A DNA stretch of 64,000 nucleotides from assembly GCA_035516155.1 (NCBI GenBank), contig DATJAP010000005.1:1-64000 (forward strand), in the 5' to 3' direction. How positions within the stretch are numbered: position 1 is the first letter of the stretch; each line of letters opens with the position of its first letter. Below the pieces are notes generated by a model, which saw only the letters and a list, made by a program, of their open reading frames with translations, was not told where the DNA came from and ran no database searches. The stretch is from JAJYKN01 sp035516155 (GTDB lineage: Bacteria > Nitrospirota > UBA9217). A program made the position numbers and the translations under genes. Below, one piece after another: positions 43,276-51,329 of the stretch.

Positions 43276-43518
43276 ATGGACGACAAACACGGTCACGCAC
43301 ATAAACATCATGCGCAGGGCCATCATGGCCACGAACATGAGGGGCACGAGCACCATGGGCTGGTTGAGGTGACGCTCCTTCTTGAAGACGAGCATCTGGA
43401 TGCATTAGACGAGGTCGCTGCCGAGATCACGAAAGAGCTCAGACAACCCTGGGATCGTGGTGCAGTGGTGCGGTTGGCACTTTCGGAATTCTTTTCGCGC
43501 AGAGGGAAGATCACCTAG
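43276..43518 (+). CDS. Histidine-rich ribbon-helix-helix protein
   Basis: An 80-residue protein from ATG 43276, with GAGGTG upstream. The first 27 residues contain 12 histidines (HGHAHKHHAQGHHGHEHEGH and so on), a metal-binding tail. Residues about 30-78 look like a ribbon-helix-helix DNA-binding domain (VEVTLLLEDEHLDALDEVA, AVVRLALSEFF). The combination suggests a nickel, zinc or cobalt responsive regulator or metal buffer. I do not recognise a named family. It lies between the AEC permease and the nagA-like gene, all on one strand. Confidence 0.7.
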   Translation: MDDKHGHAHKHHAQGHHGHEHEGHEHHGLVEVTLLLEDEHLDALDEVAAEITKELRQPWDRGAVVRLALSEFFSRRGKIT

Positions 43519-43591
43519 CATTCCGTACAGCTCTGGATCAGGAACTCAGCACTCCGAACATCGAACATATCTTCAAACTCGGGACACCTCT

Positions 43592-44467
43592 ATGGCCTAC
43601 GCTGTCGGAAATAAGCCTTATCTTATCGATATCCACGTGCATGGCGCTGAAAAATACGACACGCACACAAGGCGGCAGGACGATATCCTCCAGGTAGCGG
43701 GCATACACGGCCAGCGCGGAACATCGGCCCTCCTACCGACGATCTATCCCGGTTCCCTCGAGGTCATGCGCGAGAACATGGCAGCCGTCCGGCGAGCGAT
43801 GTCGGCACAACGCGAGGGGGCAACCATCTTGGGCGTGAATCTGGAAGGGCCCTTTCTGAACCCCGAGCGGGCAGGGGCGCTGGATAAAAACAGTTTTATG
43901 GATCCCTCGGTCGAGGCATTCACGCGGCTGGTGGAGGACTTCGAAGACATCATCAAGATCATCACGATCGCCCCCGAGTTGCCGACTGCATTGCGCCTGA
44001 TAGAGCTGAGCCGGAAGAAAGGATTCCTCGTCCACATGGGCCACAGTGACGCATCGTTCGACCAGGCGGAAGAAGGCAAGCGGGCGGGGGCCACCGGCAT
44101 TACCCACCTCTTTAATGCCATGCGGGGTTTTCATCACCGGGAGCCCGGTCTTGCGGGATTCGGAATCATGGATGAAGATGTCTATGTGGAAATTATCGCA
44201 GACATGGCGCACCTGCACCAGCAGAGCTTGAAAATGATCTTCGACATGAAATCTCTGGACAAGATTCTTCTCATTTCCGACTCGGTTATGGGGGCCGGTT
44301 GGGGAAGCGGACCGATTCGGGGGGCGGGTGGCGTGCTGCTGGGAAGCGGTATCCCGCTGGCCGATGCCGTCAACAACCTGACCATGATGGGAATCCCGCA
44401 GGAATGGGCCGTCAAGTTCGCATCGGAAAACCCGATGAAGTATCTAGGAATGACGACGGCCTCGTGA
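43592..44467 (+). CDS. nagA: N-acetylglucosamine-6-phosphate deacetylase-like amidohydrolase
   Basis: A 291-residue protein from ATG 43592, shorter than typical NagA (about 380) because the N-terminal beta-domain is missing. Metal and substrate motifs are visible: DIHVHG near residue 15, the metal glutamate in GVNLEGPFLNPERAGA, HMGHSDAS, GITHLFNAMRGFHHREPG and the catalytic aspartate in ILLISDSVMGAG. NagA removes the acetyl group in amino-sugar recycling. The stop overlaps a GTG start of an asparaginase stub. Confidence 0.83.
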   Translation: MAYAVGNKPYLIDIHVHGAEKYDTHTRRQDDILQVAGIHGQRGTSALLPTIYPGSLEVMRENMAAVRRAMSAQREGATILGVNLEGPFLNPERAGALDKNSFMDPSVEAFTRLVEDFEDIIKIITIAPELPTALRLIELSRKKGFLVHMGHSDASFDQAEEGKRAGATGITHLFNAMRGFHHREPGLAGFGIMDEDVYVEIIADMAHLHQQSLKMIFDMKSLDKILLISDSVMGAGWGSGPIRGAGGVLLGSGIPLADAVNNLTMMGIPQEWAVKFASENPMKYLGMTTAS

Positions 44468-44529
44468 ATATCACTCTTTTCTCAACAGGCGGGACAATCG
44501 AACCTCGTTATAAAAGCCAGAAAAGTTAA
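44464..44529 (+). pseudogene. Stub of an L-asparaginase-like gene
   Basis: The GTG at 44464 overlaps the nagA-like stop (GTGA), the classic coupled arrangement. It reads MNITLFSTGGTIEPRYKSQKS and stops. The pattern ITLFSTGGTI matches the N-terminus of asparaginases, whose nucleophile is the first threonine of GGT. Nothing resembling the rest of the enzyme follows in any frame before the next gene, so this is a truncated remnant. Confidence 0.62.
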
Positions 44530-44589
44530 AATAAGTCCGGCTTTCTCGGCGCATCATTAGCGATTCGGTATCAACCTTATTCCTTTCCA

Positions 44590-45243
44590 ATGAAGCCTAT
44601 AAGTCTCCTCATATTCGACCTCGACGGAACCTTGGTTAACACCCTTGAGGATATTGCGTCGTCTGTCAATTTCACACTCAACCGGCTCGGTCAGGCTTCA
44701 TTGACGGAAGATACTGTTTGCCGATATGTTGGTGACGGCATCGAAACGCTGATGACCCGCTCCCTCGGAGGGAAAACGCAGAATATTACCGAGGCCGTCG
44801 CAATTTACAAGGAGCATCATCGCGCGAACCTGGTGGTGCGCTCCCGGCTCTATCCGACCGTGTCCGAGACGCTTGAATATTTCAAATCCCTTCCCCTGGC
44901 GGTGATCAGTAACAAGACGATGGAGTTCATCGCGCCGCTGCTCGAGCGTCTAGGCATTGCAGGGTATTTCAGGCTCATGATCGGCGCTGATTACGGCCTG
45001 CCGCTCAAGCCGGCCCCGGATGCAGTACTGAAGGTCCTGTCGGATTTCGGGATATCAAAAGAGCGGGCGGTGATCGTGGGCGACGGGACGACGGATGTCC
45101 GAGCCGGCAAAGCGGCCGGCATCATCACCTGTTCCGTAACGTACGGCTTTCGACCGGAGGAAGAGCTACGGGAGGCGGGGCCGGATTATATAATCCATGA
45201 TCTTGCGGGCTTGAAGGATCTGTTCCGACCTGAACCTCGATGA
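44590..45243 (+). CDS. gph: HAD-family phosphatase, phosphoglycolate phosphatase-like
   Basis: A 217-residue protein with HAD motif I LIFDLDGTLVNT (nucleophile and acid D9, D11), motif II/III segments (VISNKTME, GLPLKPAPDAVL) and motif IV VIVGDGTTDVRAGKAAGI. The helical cap between residues 20 and 85 is of the C1 type found in Gph. Phosphoglycolate phosphatase clears 2-phosphoglycolate from DNA repair or oxygenase activity, but HAD enzymes are hard to assign from sequence alone. Confidence 0.85.
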   Translation: MKPISLLIFDLDGTLVNTLEDIASSVNFTLNRLGQASLTEDTVCRYVGDGIETLMTRSLGGKTQNITEAVAIYKEHHRANLVVRSRLYPTVSETLEYFKSLPLAVISNKTMEFIAPLLERLGIAGYFRLMIGADYGLPLKPAPDAVLKVLSDFGISKERAVIVGDGTTDVRAGKAAGIITCSVTYGFRPEEELREAGPDYIIHDLAGLKDLFRPEPR

Positions 45244-45362
45244 TTTAACAAGATCAGCTGGATGCAGATGAACACAGTTTCAACATGCGCTGTAAGATCC
45301 CGTCTCCTCAGGGCGGCGATAGAAGGCACTGGTTGCAATGCAACCAAATTCGTACCGTTTTT

Positions 45363-45581
45363 ATGAAAAAGAAGACAATTGTTCCCATGGTTGCCACCAT
45401 TAATAATGATGGGTGGGCTGTTAAGGATTCTGAGTTACACACAGTTACCGTCCTCGGCACGGTGTCGGTAGCAGACGACGGTACCCCAATTTTGCTCGGG
45501 CTCCTCAGTTTTCCTGCGACGAAGCTTTGCCCGGGCACAGAGGCCGAAATCGCATTTGCACATGAATTTGGTCTTTACTAA
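45363..45581 (+). CDS. Small hypothetical protein
   Basis: A 72-codon frame (MKKKTIVPMVATINNDGWAV...) with regular codon use but without a good ribosome binding site. It is predicted to be mainly beta and shows no recognised domain. It may be a real small protein or chance. It lies in the 464-base gap between gph and the radical SAM gene. Confidence 0.35.
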   Translation: MKKKTIVPMVATINNDGWAVKDSELHTVTVLGTVSVADDGTPILLGLLSFPATKLCPGTEAEIAFAHEFGLY

Positions 45582-45707
45582 TCCCTCCCAATTGGTTAAT
45601 ATAATCCATACCTAACATCAGAATATCAAAGCGCAAAGTTCAAAATGAGTGTCGTGCGGTTTGAATACCGGATTTTGAAGTTTGGCTTTTCCGACGAAGG
45701 AGAGTTT

Positions 45708-46829
45708 ATGTCTCATCCTCATGCTGCGAAAGCGCCCCACGGGCAGAGTCATCCCACGGGCGAAGGTAAAGATAAGAAGTATCTTCCGAAGCTAATAGCT
45801 TGGGAAACAACGCGCAGTTGCGTGCTGAACTGCGTCCACTGCCGGGCTGCGGCCAAATTCGGCCCCTATCCGGGCGAGCTTGTGACTGAGGATTGCATCC
45901 GCTTCTTGGACGACGTCAAGTCCTTCAGCGACCCAATCATCATCCTGACTGGTGGAGAGCCCATGATGCGGCCGGACATCTACGACATTGCCAAGCACGG
46001 CACCTCGATCGGACTGCGCATGGTCATGGCCCCCTGCGGTCTTCTGGTGACCGAGGAGCTGGCGCAAAAGATGAAGGACTCGGGCATCATGCGCGTCTCG
46101 CTCTCGATCGACGGTCTTACTGCGGAGCAACACAACAACTTTCGCCGCGTGGAAGGTGCCTTCGAGAGCGTAATGAAGGCCATTGAGAATTTCAAAAAGG
46201 TCGGCCTGGAGTTCCAGGTGAATACAACCATTACGAAGCACAATGTGAAGGATCTGCCGAAGCTGCTCGATATGGTTATCAAGCTCGGCGCGGTGGCGTA
46301 TCATCCCTTTCTGCTCGTACCCACGGGCCGCGGCAAGGAATTAATCGACCAGGAAATCCCGCCCGCGGAGTATGAGAGCACGCTCAAGTGGTTCTATGAA
46401 ATGCGGGACAAGGTGCCGATCCAGTTCAAGCCTACGTGCGCGCCACACTATTATCGCATCTTCCGGCAGGGCGAAAAGGAAAAGGGAAAAACTGTTACGC
46501 CCGAATCTCACGGCCTAGACGCCATGACCAAGGGCTGTATGGGCGGTCAGAGTTTTGCTTTTGTATCGCACGTCGGCAAGGTGCAGATCTGCGGCTTCCT
46601 TGAGGAAGAGGCAGGGGATATCAAAAAAGAGCCCTTCTCCAAGATCTGGAACACATCACAGCTCTTTAGGGAGATGCGCGACCTTGATCACTATCACGGC
46701 AAGTGTGGCATCTGCGAATACCGCCGTGTCTGTGGCGGCTGCCGGGCCCGGGCGTACGCCATATCCGGCGATTATCTTGCGGCCGAGCCGTTCTGCACCT
46801 ATGAGCCCGTGAAGATGAAATCAAAATAA
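45708..46829 (+). CDS. ahbD: Radical SAM/SPASM protein, heme b synthase AhbD-like
   Basis: A 373-residue protein from ATG 45708 with GAAGGAGAG upstream; an N-terminal His-rich stretch precedes the domain. The radical SAM cluster motif CVLNCVHC is at 38-45, followed by ILTGGEP and SLSIDG. The end carries a SPASM cysteine set (KGCMGG, VQICGF, CGICEYRRVCGGC, FCTYE). The phrases AWETTRSC-NCVHCRAAA and GPYPGEL closely match AhbD, which decarboxylates iron-coproporphyrin III to heme in the siroheme-dependent pathway. AhbA, B and C are not nearby, so related NirJ-type roles remain possible. Confidence 0.78.
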   Translation: MSHPHAAKAPHGQSHPTGEGKDKKYLPKLIAWETTRSCVLNCVHCRAAAKFGPYPGELVTEDCIRFLDDVKSFSDPIIILTGGEPMMRPDIYDIAKHGTSIGLRMVMAPCGLLVTEELAQKMKDSGIMRVSLSIDGLTAEQHNNFRRVEGAFESVMKAIENFKKVGLEFQVNTTITKHNVKDLPKLLDMVIKLGAVAYHPFLLVPTGRGKELIDQEIPPAEYESTLKWFYEMRDKVPIQFKPTCAPHYYRIFRQGEKEKGKTVTPESHGLDAMTKGCMGGQSFAFVSHVGKVQICGFLEEEAGDIKKEPFSKIWNTSQLFREMRDLDHYHGKCGICEYRRVCGGCRARAYAISGDYLAAEPFCTYEPVKMKSK

Positions 46830-46850
46830 AGACATAGTAATCTACAGAAG

Positions 46851-46878
46851 GGGATGATGAAACCATCATCCCTTTTTT
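46851..46878 (+). terminator. Intrinsic terminator after the AhbD-like gene
   Basis: GGGATGATG (46851-46859) pairs with CATCATCCC (46864-46872), loop AAAC, followed by six T. It lies 22 bases after the stop codon. Confidence 0.92.
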
Positions 46879-46994
46879 AGCGGACGCTGAAGATCCGGGA
46901 TTTTCTAAAGACGGGAAACCGCGGATGAACGGCATTTTAGATTTACAGCGCCTGACAAAGTCGATCGTGGATACCCCGGAATATACTGCAGATC

Positions 46995-47834
46995 ATGGAA
47001 AAACCCGATATTGCACAACTCCTCAACAAACTCGACAAGTTGCTTGACCGTTACGTGGACAGTGGTCCTGAAACGCCGTATTTCGAAGGCTACCGGGCCT
47101 TTCTGTGGGATGGGAAACGGAAATCCATAAATCCGATCAGGAGGCCGGTTCGGATTGACGCGGACAATCTGATCGGCATCGATTCGATCAAGATGGAAGT
47201 TGTCCGCAATACGAAGAATTTTGTTGACGGGGGGAGGGCGAACAATGTTCTGCTTTGGGGCGAACGTGGCACCGGCAAATCATCGCTCCTGAAATCGCTT
47301 CTTACAGTCTTCGATAATACACCGCTCAGAATGATCCAGGTCTACAAGCACGACATCCTCACAATCCAGGAAATGTACGATCTGCTCGAAAGGAACGCTC
47401 CCTACAGGTTCATTCTGCTCATCGACGACCTCTCCTTCGAGGAGGGGCAAACCGATTATAAGGAAATGAAAACGATCATGGATGGTGGGTTGGAGCAAAT
47501 CCCGGAAAACGTGCTGTTTTACGCAACATCGAACCGGAAACACCTGATTACCACGAAGTTCTCGGATAATGACAGCGACGACATCCGGCCTTCCGATACG
47601 GTGGAGGAGAAAGTATCATTGGTGGATCGCTTTGGCCTGCGTTTCGGTTTTTACCACTTTTCCGAAGACACATACCTTGAGATCGTCGCATCCTACGCGA
47701 TGAGGTATGGCGTCCGGATGGACAGGAACAAGCTTGAACGCCTCGCGATCCAGTGGGCCCTCGCTGCGGGAGGCAGGAACGGACGGATAGCGGAGCAGTT
47801 CATCCGATCGATTCAGGGCGACGGCGTTGTCTAG
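46995..47834 (+). CDS. DUF815 AAA+ ATPase
   Basis: A 279-residue protein with Walker A GERGTGKSSLL (residues 89-99), Walker B ILLIDDLSFE near 140-149, and the sensor region NVLFYATSNRKHLI. DUF815 proteins are stand-alone AAA+ ATPases of unknown role, found widely in Proteobacteria. Residues 1-60 are an N-terminal helical part. Its start has only a weak ribosome binding site. No partner is apparent in its neighbourhood. Confidence 0.9.
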   Translation: MEKPDIAQLLNKLDKLLDRYVDSGPETPYFEGYRAFLWDGKRKSINPIRRPVRIDADNLIGIDSIKMEVVRNTKNFVDGGRANNVLLWGERGTGKSSLLKSLLTVFDNTPLRMIQVYKHDILTIQEMYDLLERNAPYRFILLIDDLSFEEGQTDYKEMKTIMDGGLEQIPENVLFYATSNRKHLITTKFSDNDSDDIRPSDTVEEKVSLVDRFGLRFGFYHFSEDTYLEIVASYAMRYGVRMDRNKLERLAIQWALAAGGRNGRIAEQFIRSIQGDGVV

Positions 47835-47866
47835 CGGCCCCCTATCCATCTTTTTTCTCGACCCGG

Positions 47867-47897
47867 TCTTGCCTTTTCCTTCAGGATATATTATCTT
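47867..47897 (+). promoter_or_regulatory. Repeated promoter-like element, copy 1 (upstream of the stress protein)
   Basis: TCTTGCCTTTTCCTT, nine bases, then TTATCTT, about 90 bases before the universal stress gene. The same words with identical spacing recur at 48635-48665, upstream of the next gene. It does not fit a normal sigma70 pair (TTGCCT to TTATCT has a 16-base spacer) very well and may be an alternative sigma or regulator site. Confidence 0.4.
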
Positions 47898-47987
47898 CAT
47901 GGTAGAAGATGCTTTTTGGCGACAGCCACATTGAGCGGACCTGATCCGCAGCGGTAATAAAAATATTTTTTGCCTGGAGGGAGAAGA

Positions 47988-48461
47988 ATGACAAAGATGC
48001 TGATAGCACTGGATGAATCACCGAGCGCCATGAAAGCGGTTGAGTATGTAGCGCAGCAATTTGGCCGCTCAGACGATATTGAGGTCAGCCTCGTGCATGT
48101 TCTCCCGAATCTTCCTGCGATTTTCTGGGATGAGGGGCATATCCTGTCCGAGAATGAGAAACAGGACCGCAAAAAGGTCGTGGACAAGTGGCTTCTCGCC
48201 CAGAAAGCCAAAATAGAACCGCTGTTCAACAAGGCCGCAAATATGCTTGCTGCTAAGGGGATGCCGGCCGCCAGGATTCGGACGAAGTTCGTATCTGACT
48301 CGACAGATATTGCCGACAGTATCCTCGAAGAGGCCAGGGACAGTGACTGCCGAGCCATCATCGTGGGGAGGTCCCATCACTCGCCAAAGCATGTTCTCGG
48401 CACGGTCGCAGGAAGGATCGCGGGACAGGGTGCTGGCATGGTGGTGACGATCGTTGAGTAG
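47988..48461 (+). CDS. Universal stress protein (UspA family)
   Basis: A 157-residue protein from ATG 47988, six bases after GGAGGGAGAAG; the six upstream in-frame codons contain that site. It starts KMLIALDESPSAMKAVEYVAQQ and ends with the nucleotide-binding loop VGRSHHSPKHVLGTVAGRIAGQGAGMVV, which approximates the G-2x-G-9x-G pattern of ATP-binding Usp proteins. Function is stress survival by mechanisms that vary; it stands as a single gene. Confidence 0.9.
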   Translation: MTKMLIALDESPSAMKAVEYVAQQFGRSDDIEVSLVHVLPNLPAIFWDEGHILSENEKQDRKKVVDKWLLAQKAKIEPLFNKAANMLAAKGMPAARIRTKFVSDSTDIADSILEEARDSDCRAIIVGRSHHSPKHVLGTVAGRIAGQGAGMVVTIVE

Positions 48462-48634
48462 GAAGGACCGCAGATGATGTTTGTACGGTTAATTAGAGCT
48501 CTCTTTTTTACGCAAGGCAGTGGTCTGCGGCCGGCTGCTTTCAATAAATTACGCATTCTCCAGAAACTGACCGGCATCCCTGTTTGTATTATAAGATGCG
48601 AAACCATATAACCATTCGTTGATGTTGCTTTCAT

Positions 48635-48665
48635 CTTGCCTTTTCCTTTCTGTTGTATTATCTTT
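48635..48665 (+). promoter_or_regulatory. Repeated promoter-like element, copy 2
   Basis: The second copy of TCTTGCCTTTTCCTT-N9-TTATCTT, 68 bases before the small membrane-anchored protein gene at 48733. The fifteen-base and seven-base words are identical to copy 1 and the intervening nine bases differ, as in a bipartite binding site. Confidence 0.4.
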
Positions 48666-48732
48666 TTTATCATCCTGACCGATCTTGAACCCCCATGCTG
48701 TTTTCCATGACTGGTGTAAGAAGGGCTTCCCA

Positions 48733-49233
48733 TTGAAAGCGTATATCAAAATAATAGTGCTTTTTATCGTAGCCGCCGCGGTTTTGATGGTCCTCTATTT
48801 GATGAGAGAATCATCGAAGCCGGAAAGCGCCATCATAGCCGCAGAGAAGTCCAATCTCGTCCATTCGCAGGACACTAAACGGGCAGAGCAGGACCCGGTT
48901 TATGCCGCGAGCCTTGAAAGTAAGCTGAGGTTCCTCGATTACCGGCAGGCCGTGGCATATAATTCGGAAAACAGGCCTGATGACGCCATTGTGATTTTGC
49001 TGCGGATTATCAAGGAGGAGTCGCAGATGAAGGATGGAATTCCGCGGCGATCACGAAGCTACGCCGCTGAAGCGCAATATTACGAAGCACTGGTAACGAG
49101 CTATGATCTCAAGAAAGATACTGATGCGAGGAAAAAGGCGATGCAAAGCCACGAAGAATTGCTGGCCAGGGCAGCGGAAACCAGAAAAATTGAAGACCTT
49201 GCAGAAGGAAAATCGATCAATATCAAGGATTAA
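48733..49233 (+). CDS. Membrane-anchored hypothetical protein
   Basis: I place the start at TTG 48733 (MKAYIKIIVLFIVAAAVLMV), eight bases after AGAAGGG; an upstream TTG at 48685 would add 16 unlikely residues. The 166-residue product has one N-terminal transmembrane helix and a periplasmic helical part (YRQAVAYNSENRPDDAIVILLRII, AAEAQYYEALVTSYDLKKD) that resembles TPR-like repeats. Possibly a small envelope adaptor. Not recognised as a named family. Confidence 0.65.
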   Translation: MKAYIKIIVLFIVAAAVLMVLYLMRESSKPESAIIAAEKSNLVHSQDTKRAEQDPVYAASLESKLRFLDYRQAVAYNSENRPDDAIVILLRIIKEESQMKDGIPRRSRSYAAEAQYYEALVTSYDLKKDTDARKKAMQSHEELLARAAETRKIEDLAEGKSINIKD

Positions 49234-49439
49234 TTGCTTCACAGGCTGGCTATCCTCTATGACATTCCGCATTTTAATTATTCTACGCCCTTTTTTGTCT
49301 CTTTCCCCCCGGGGCGGCAATTCTACTAATATACGAGCACGAACGGCAACTTGGTTTTCTCTGCTAAGCCTCCTTCAGGAATGCTCGTGAAGGAAAAACA
49401 GTTCAAGGACGTCCACATATTTCTAGAAGGAGAAAATTC

Positions 49440-51197
49440 ATGCTACACGACGAATGCAGGGCCAGGAGTATGTGTTCCGCCGTCTTCACAATCTTTTTCA
49501 TCACCGGCGTTGCTATAGGCCTTTATTGGTGGCTCTTCACCGGTCGGGTACCGGAGCAGGTGATATTGGAAGTGGACTTTGACAGAGGGATGACCGAATA
49601 CGTGCCCGACAACTCCCTTGCCCGTCTTGTGCTGATGCAAAAAACCCGTTTGCGTGATGTCGTGGAAGCACTGGGGAAAGCAGCGCTAGACAATCGGGTC
49701 AAGGGGCTCGTTGCACGCATCGGCGGCTCGACGCTGAAACTGGCCCAGGTGCAGGAGGTGCGAGATGCGGTTATCGCCTTCCGGGCCACGGGAAAACCCG
49801 CGATCTGCTATGCTGAGACGTTCGGCGAGTTTGGACCGGGGAATGTCACGTATTATCTCGCGACGGCCTTTGACGAGATTTATTTGCAGCCATCCGGTGA
49901 TGTTGGGCTCACGGGGCTCATCTACGAACAGCCTTTTATCCGGGGAACATTGGACAAGCTGGGCATCGTTCCGCGCATTGACGGTAGGAAGGAGTACAAA
50001 AGCTTTCGGTACATGTTAACGGAGACCAAGTATCTACCTCCGCACCGCGAAGAGATTGTGCAGGTTATGGATTCGCAGTTCATGCAGATCGTTAAAGGGA
50101 GCGCTGTTTCGCGCAAACAATCCGAGGGAGACATACGGTCGCTTGCCAACAGGGGGCCGTTCATCGGTCAGGAGGCTGTGGATGCGAAGCTCGTGGACGG
50201 GCTTGCATATCGCGACGAAGTTTACGATAAGATCAAAGCAAAAGCAGGAGCGAAGGCCGATTTGCTCGATTTGGCTGAGTACCGGAAACGAGCGGGAGAC
50301 CTGAACGAGAGGGGAACGACCGTTGCCCTCATCTACGCGGTTGGCGGGATCGAGCGCGGGAAAAGCGGATACAATGCGGTGACTGGCGAGATTATCCTGG
50401 GTTCGGATACGATTTCCTCGGCGCTTAGGCAGGCGACGGATGACAAAGACGTTAAGGCCATCCTGCTCAGGATTGACAGCCCCGGCGGGTCCTATGTGGC
50501 GTCGGATACGATCTGGCGCGAGACGGTAAAGGCCAGGAAAGCTGGTAAACCGCTCATTGTGTCTATGGGAAGCACGGCTGCATCGGGCGGTTATTTCATC
50601 GCTCTGGCTGCGGACAAGATCATTGCTCAGCCCGCGACGATTACTGGTTCGATAGGCGTGTTCGGCGGCAAGATGGTTACCACGGGTTTTTGGAAAAAAC
50701 TCGGCGTGACGTGGGACGAAGTTCACACGAGCCAGAACGCCGACGAATGGACCATGATCAAGGATTTTACACCTGCTCAGAAAATCCGGTTCGAGGAATG
50801 GCTTGACCGGGTGTATGACGATTTTACGTCAAAGGTCGCCCAGGGAAGAAAGCTCACCAAGGAAGCGGTGGAGAAAATCGCAAAAGGTAGGATATGGACC
50901 GGAGAAGATGCAAAAAAAATTGGGCTTGTGGATGAACTCGGCGGATATCCTGTTGCGCTGAAGACAGTGCGCAAGGCGCTCAACCTCTCTGCTGATGCGC
51001 CGATCAAATTGAAAGTGTATCCCGAGCAGAAATCGTTTCTGAGGCTGGTTTCGGATCTGAAGGTGTCTATGGGCGAAGATGAGAATGCCGCTGCAATTGC
51101 ACGAACGCTTGAGGAACTGCAGCCGATTGCAAGAACCGTCAAGTCGCTCGGGCCCTCCTCGCAATCTGATATACTAAGGATGCGGGAGTTTGAATGA
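49440..51197 (+). CDS. sppA: Signal peptide peptidase SppA, 67K type
   Basis: A 585-residue membrane-anchored serine protease with tandem S49 domains. An N-terminal helix (AVFTIFFITGVAIGLYWWLF) anchors it. In the first domain the general base K187 lies in GRKEYKSFRYM, and in the second the nucleophile S382 lies in SMGSTAASGGYFIALAA, the same split as in Escherichia coli SppA. It cleaves leftover signal peptides in the membrane. AAGGAG is at proper spacing before the ATG. Confidence 0.93.
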   Translation: MLHDECRARSMCSAVFTIFFITGVAIGLYWWLFTGRVPEQVILEVDFDRGMTEYVPDNSLARLVLMQKTRLRDVVEALGKAALDNRVKGLVARIGGSTLKLAQVQEVRDAVIAFRATGKPAICYAETFGEFGPGNVTYYLATAFDEIYLQPSGDVGLTGLIYEQPFIRGTLDKLGIVPRIDGRKEYKSFRYMLTETKYLPPHREEIVQVMDSQFMQIVKGSAVSRKQSEGDIRSLANRGPFIGQEAVDAKLVDGLAYRDEVYDKIKAKAGAKADLLDLAEYRKRAGDLNERGTTVALIYAVGGIERGKSGYNAVTGEIILGSDTISSALRQATDDKDVKAILLRIDSPGGSYVASDTIWRETVKARKAGKPLIVSMGSTAASGGYFIALAADKIIAQPATITGSIGVFGGKMVTTGFWKKLGVTWDEVHTSQNADEWTMIKDFTPAQKIRFEEWLDRVYDDFTSKVAQGRKLTKEAVEKIAKGRIWTGEDAKKIGLVDELGGYPVALKTVRKALNLSADAPIKLKVYPEQKSFLRLVSDLKVSMGEDENAAAIARTLEELQPIARTVKSLGPSSQSDILRMREFE

Positions 51198-51329
51198 AAC
51201 AGCGGAGTTTAAATTACGATACAATGATTCTCGTGTCGGATTTTCCAGGGAGATTGATCTATCAGAAATGGATTCATCTTTCTAGCATGAGTATGCCGGG
51301 AAGACATTCACTCATGAACGGGGGAAAAT

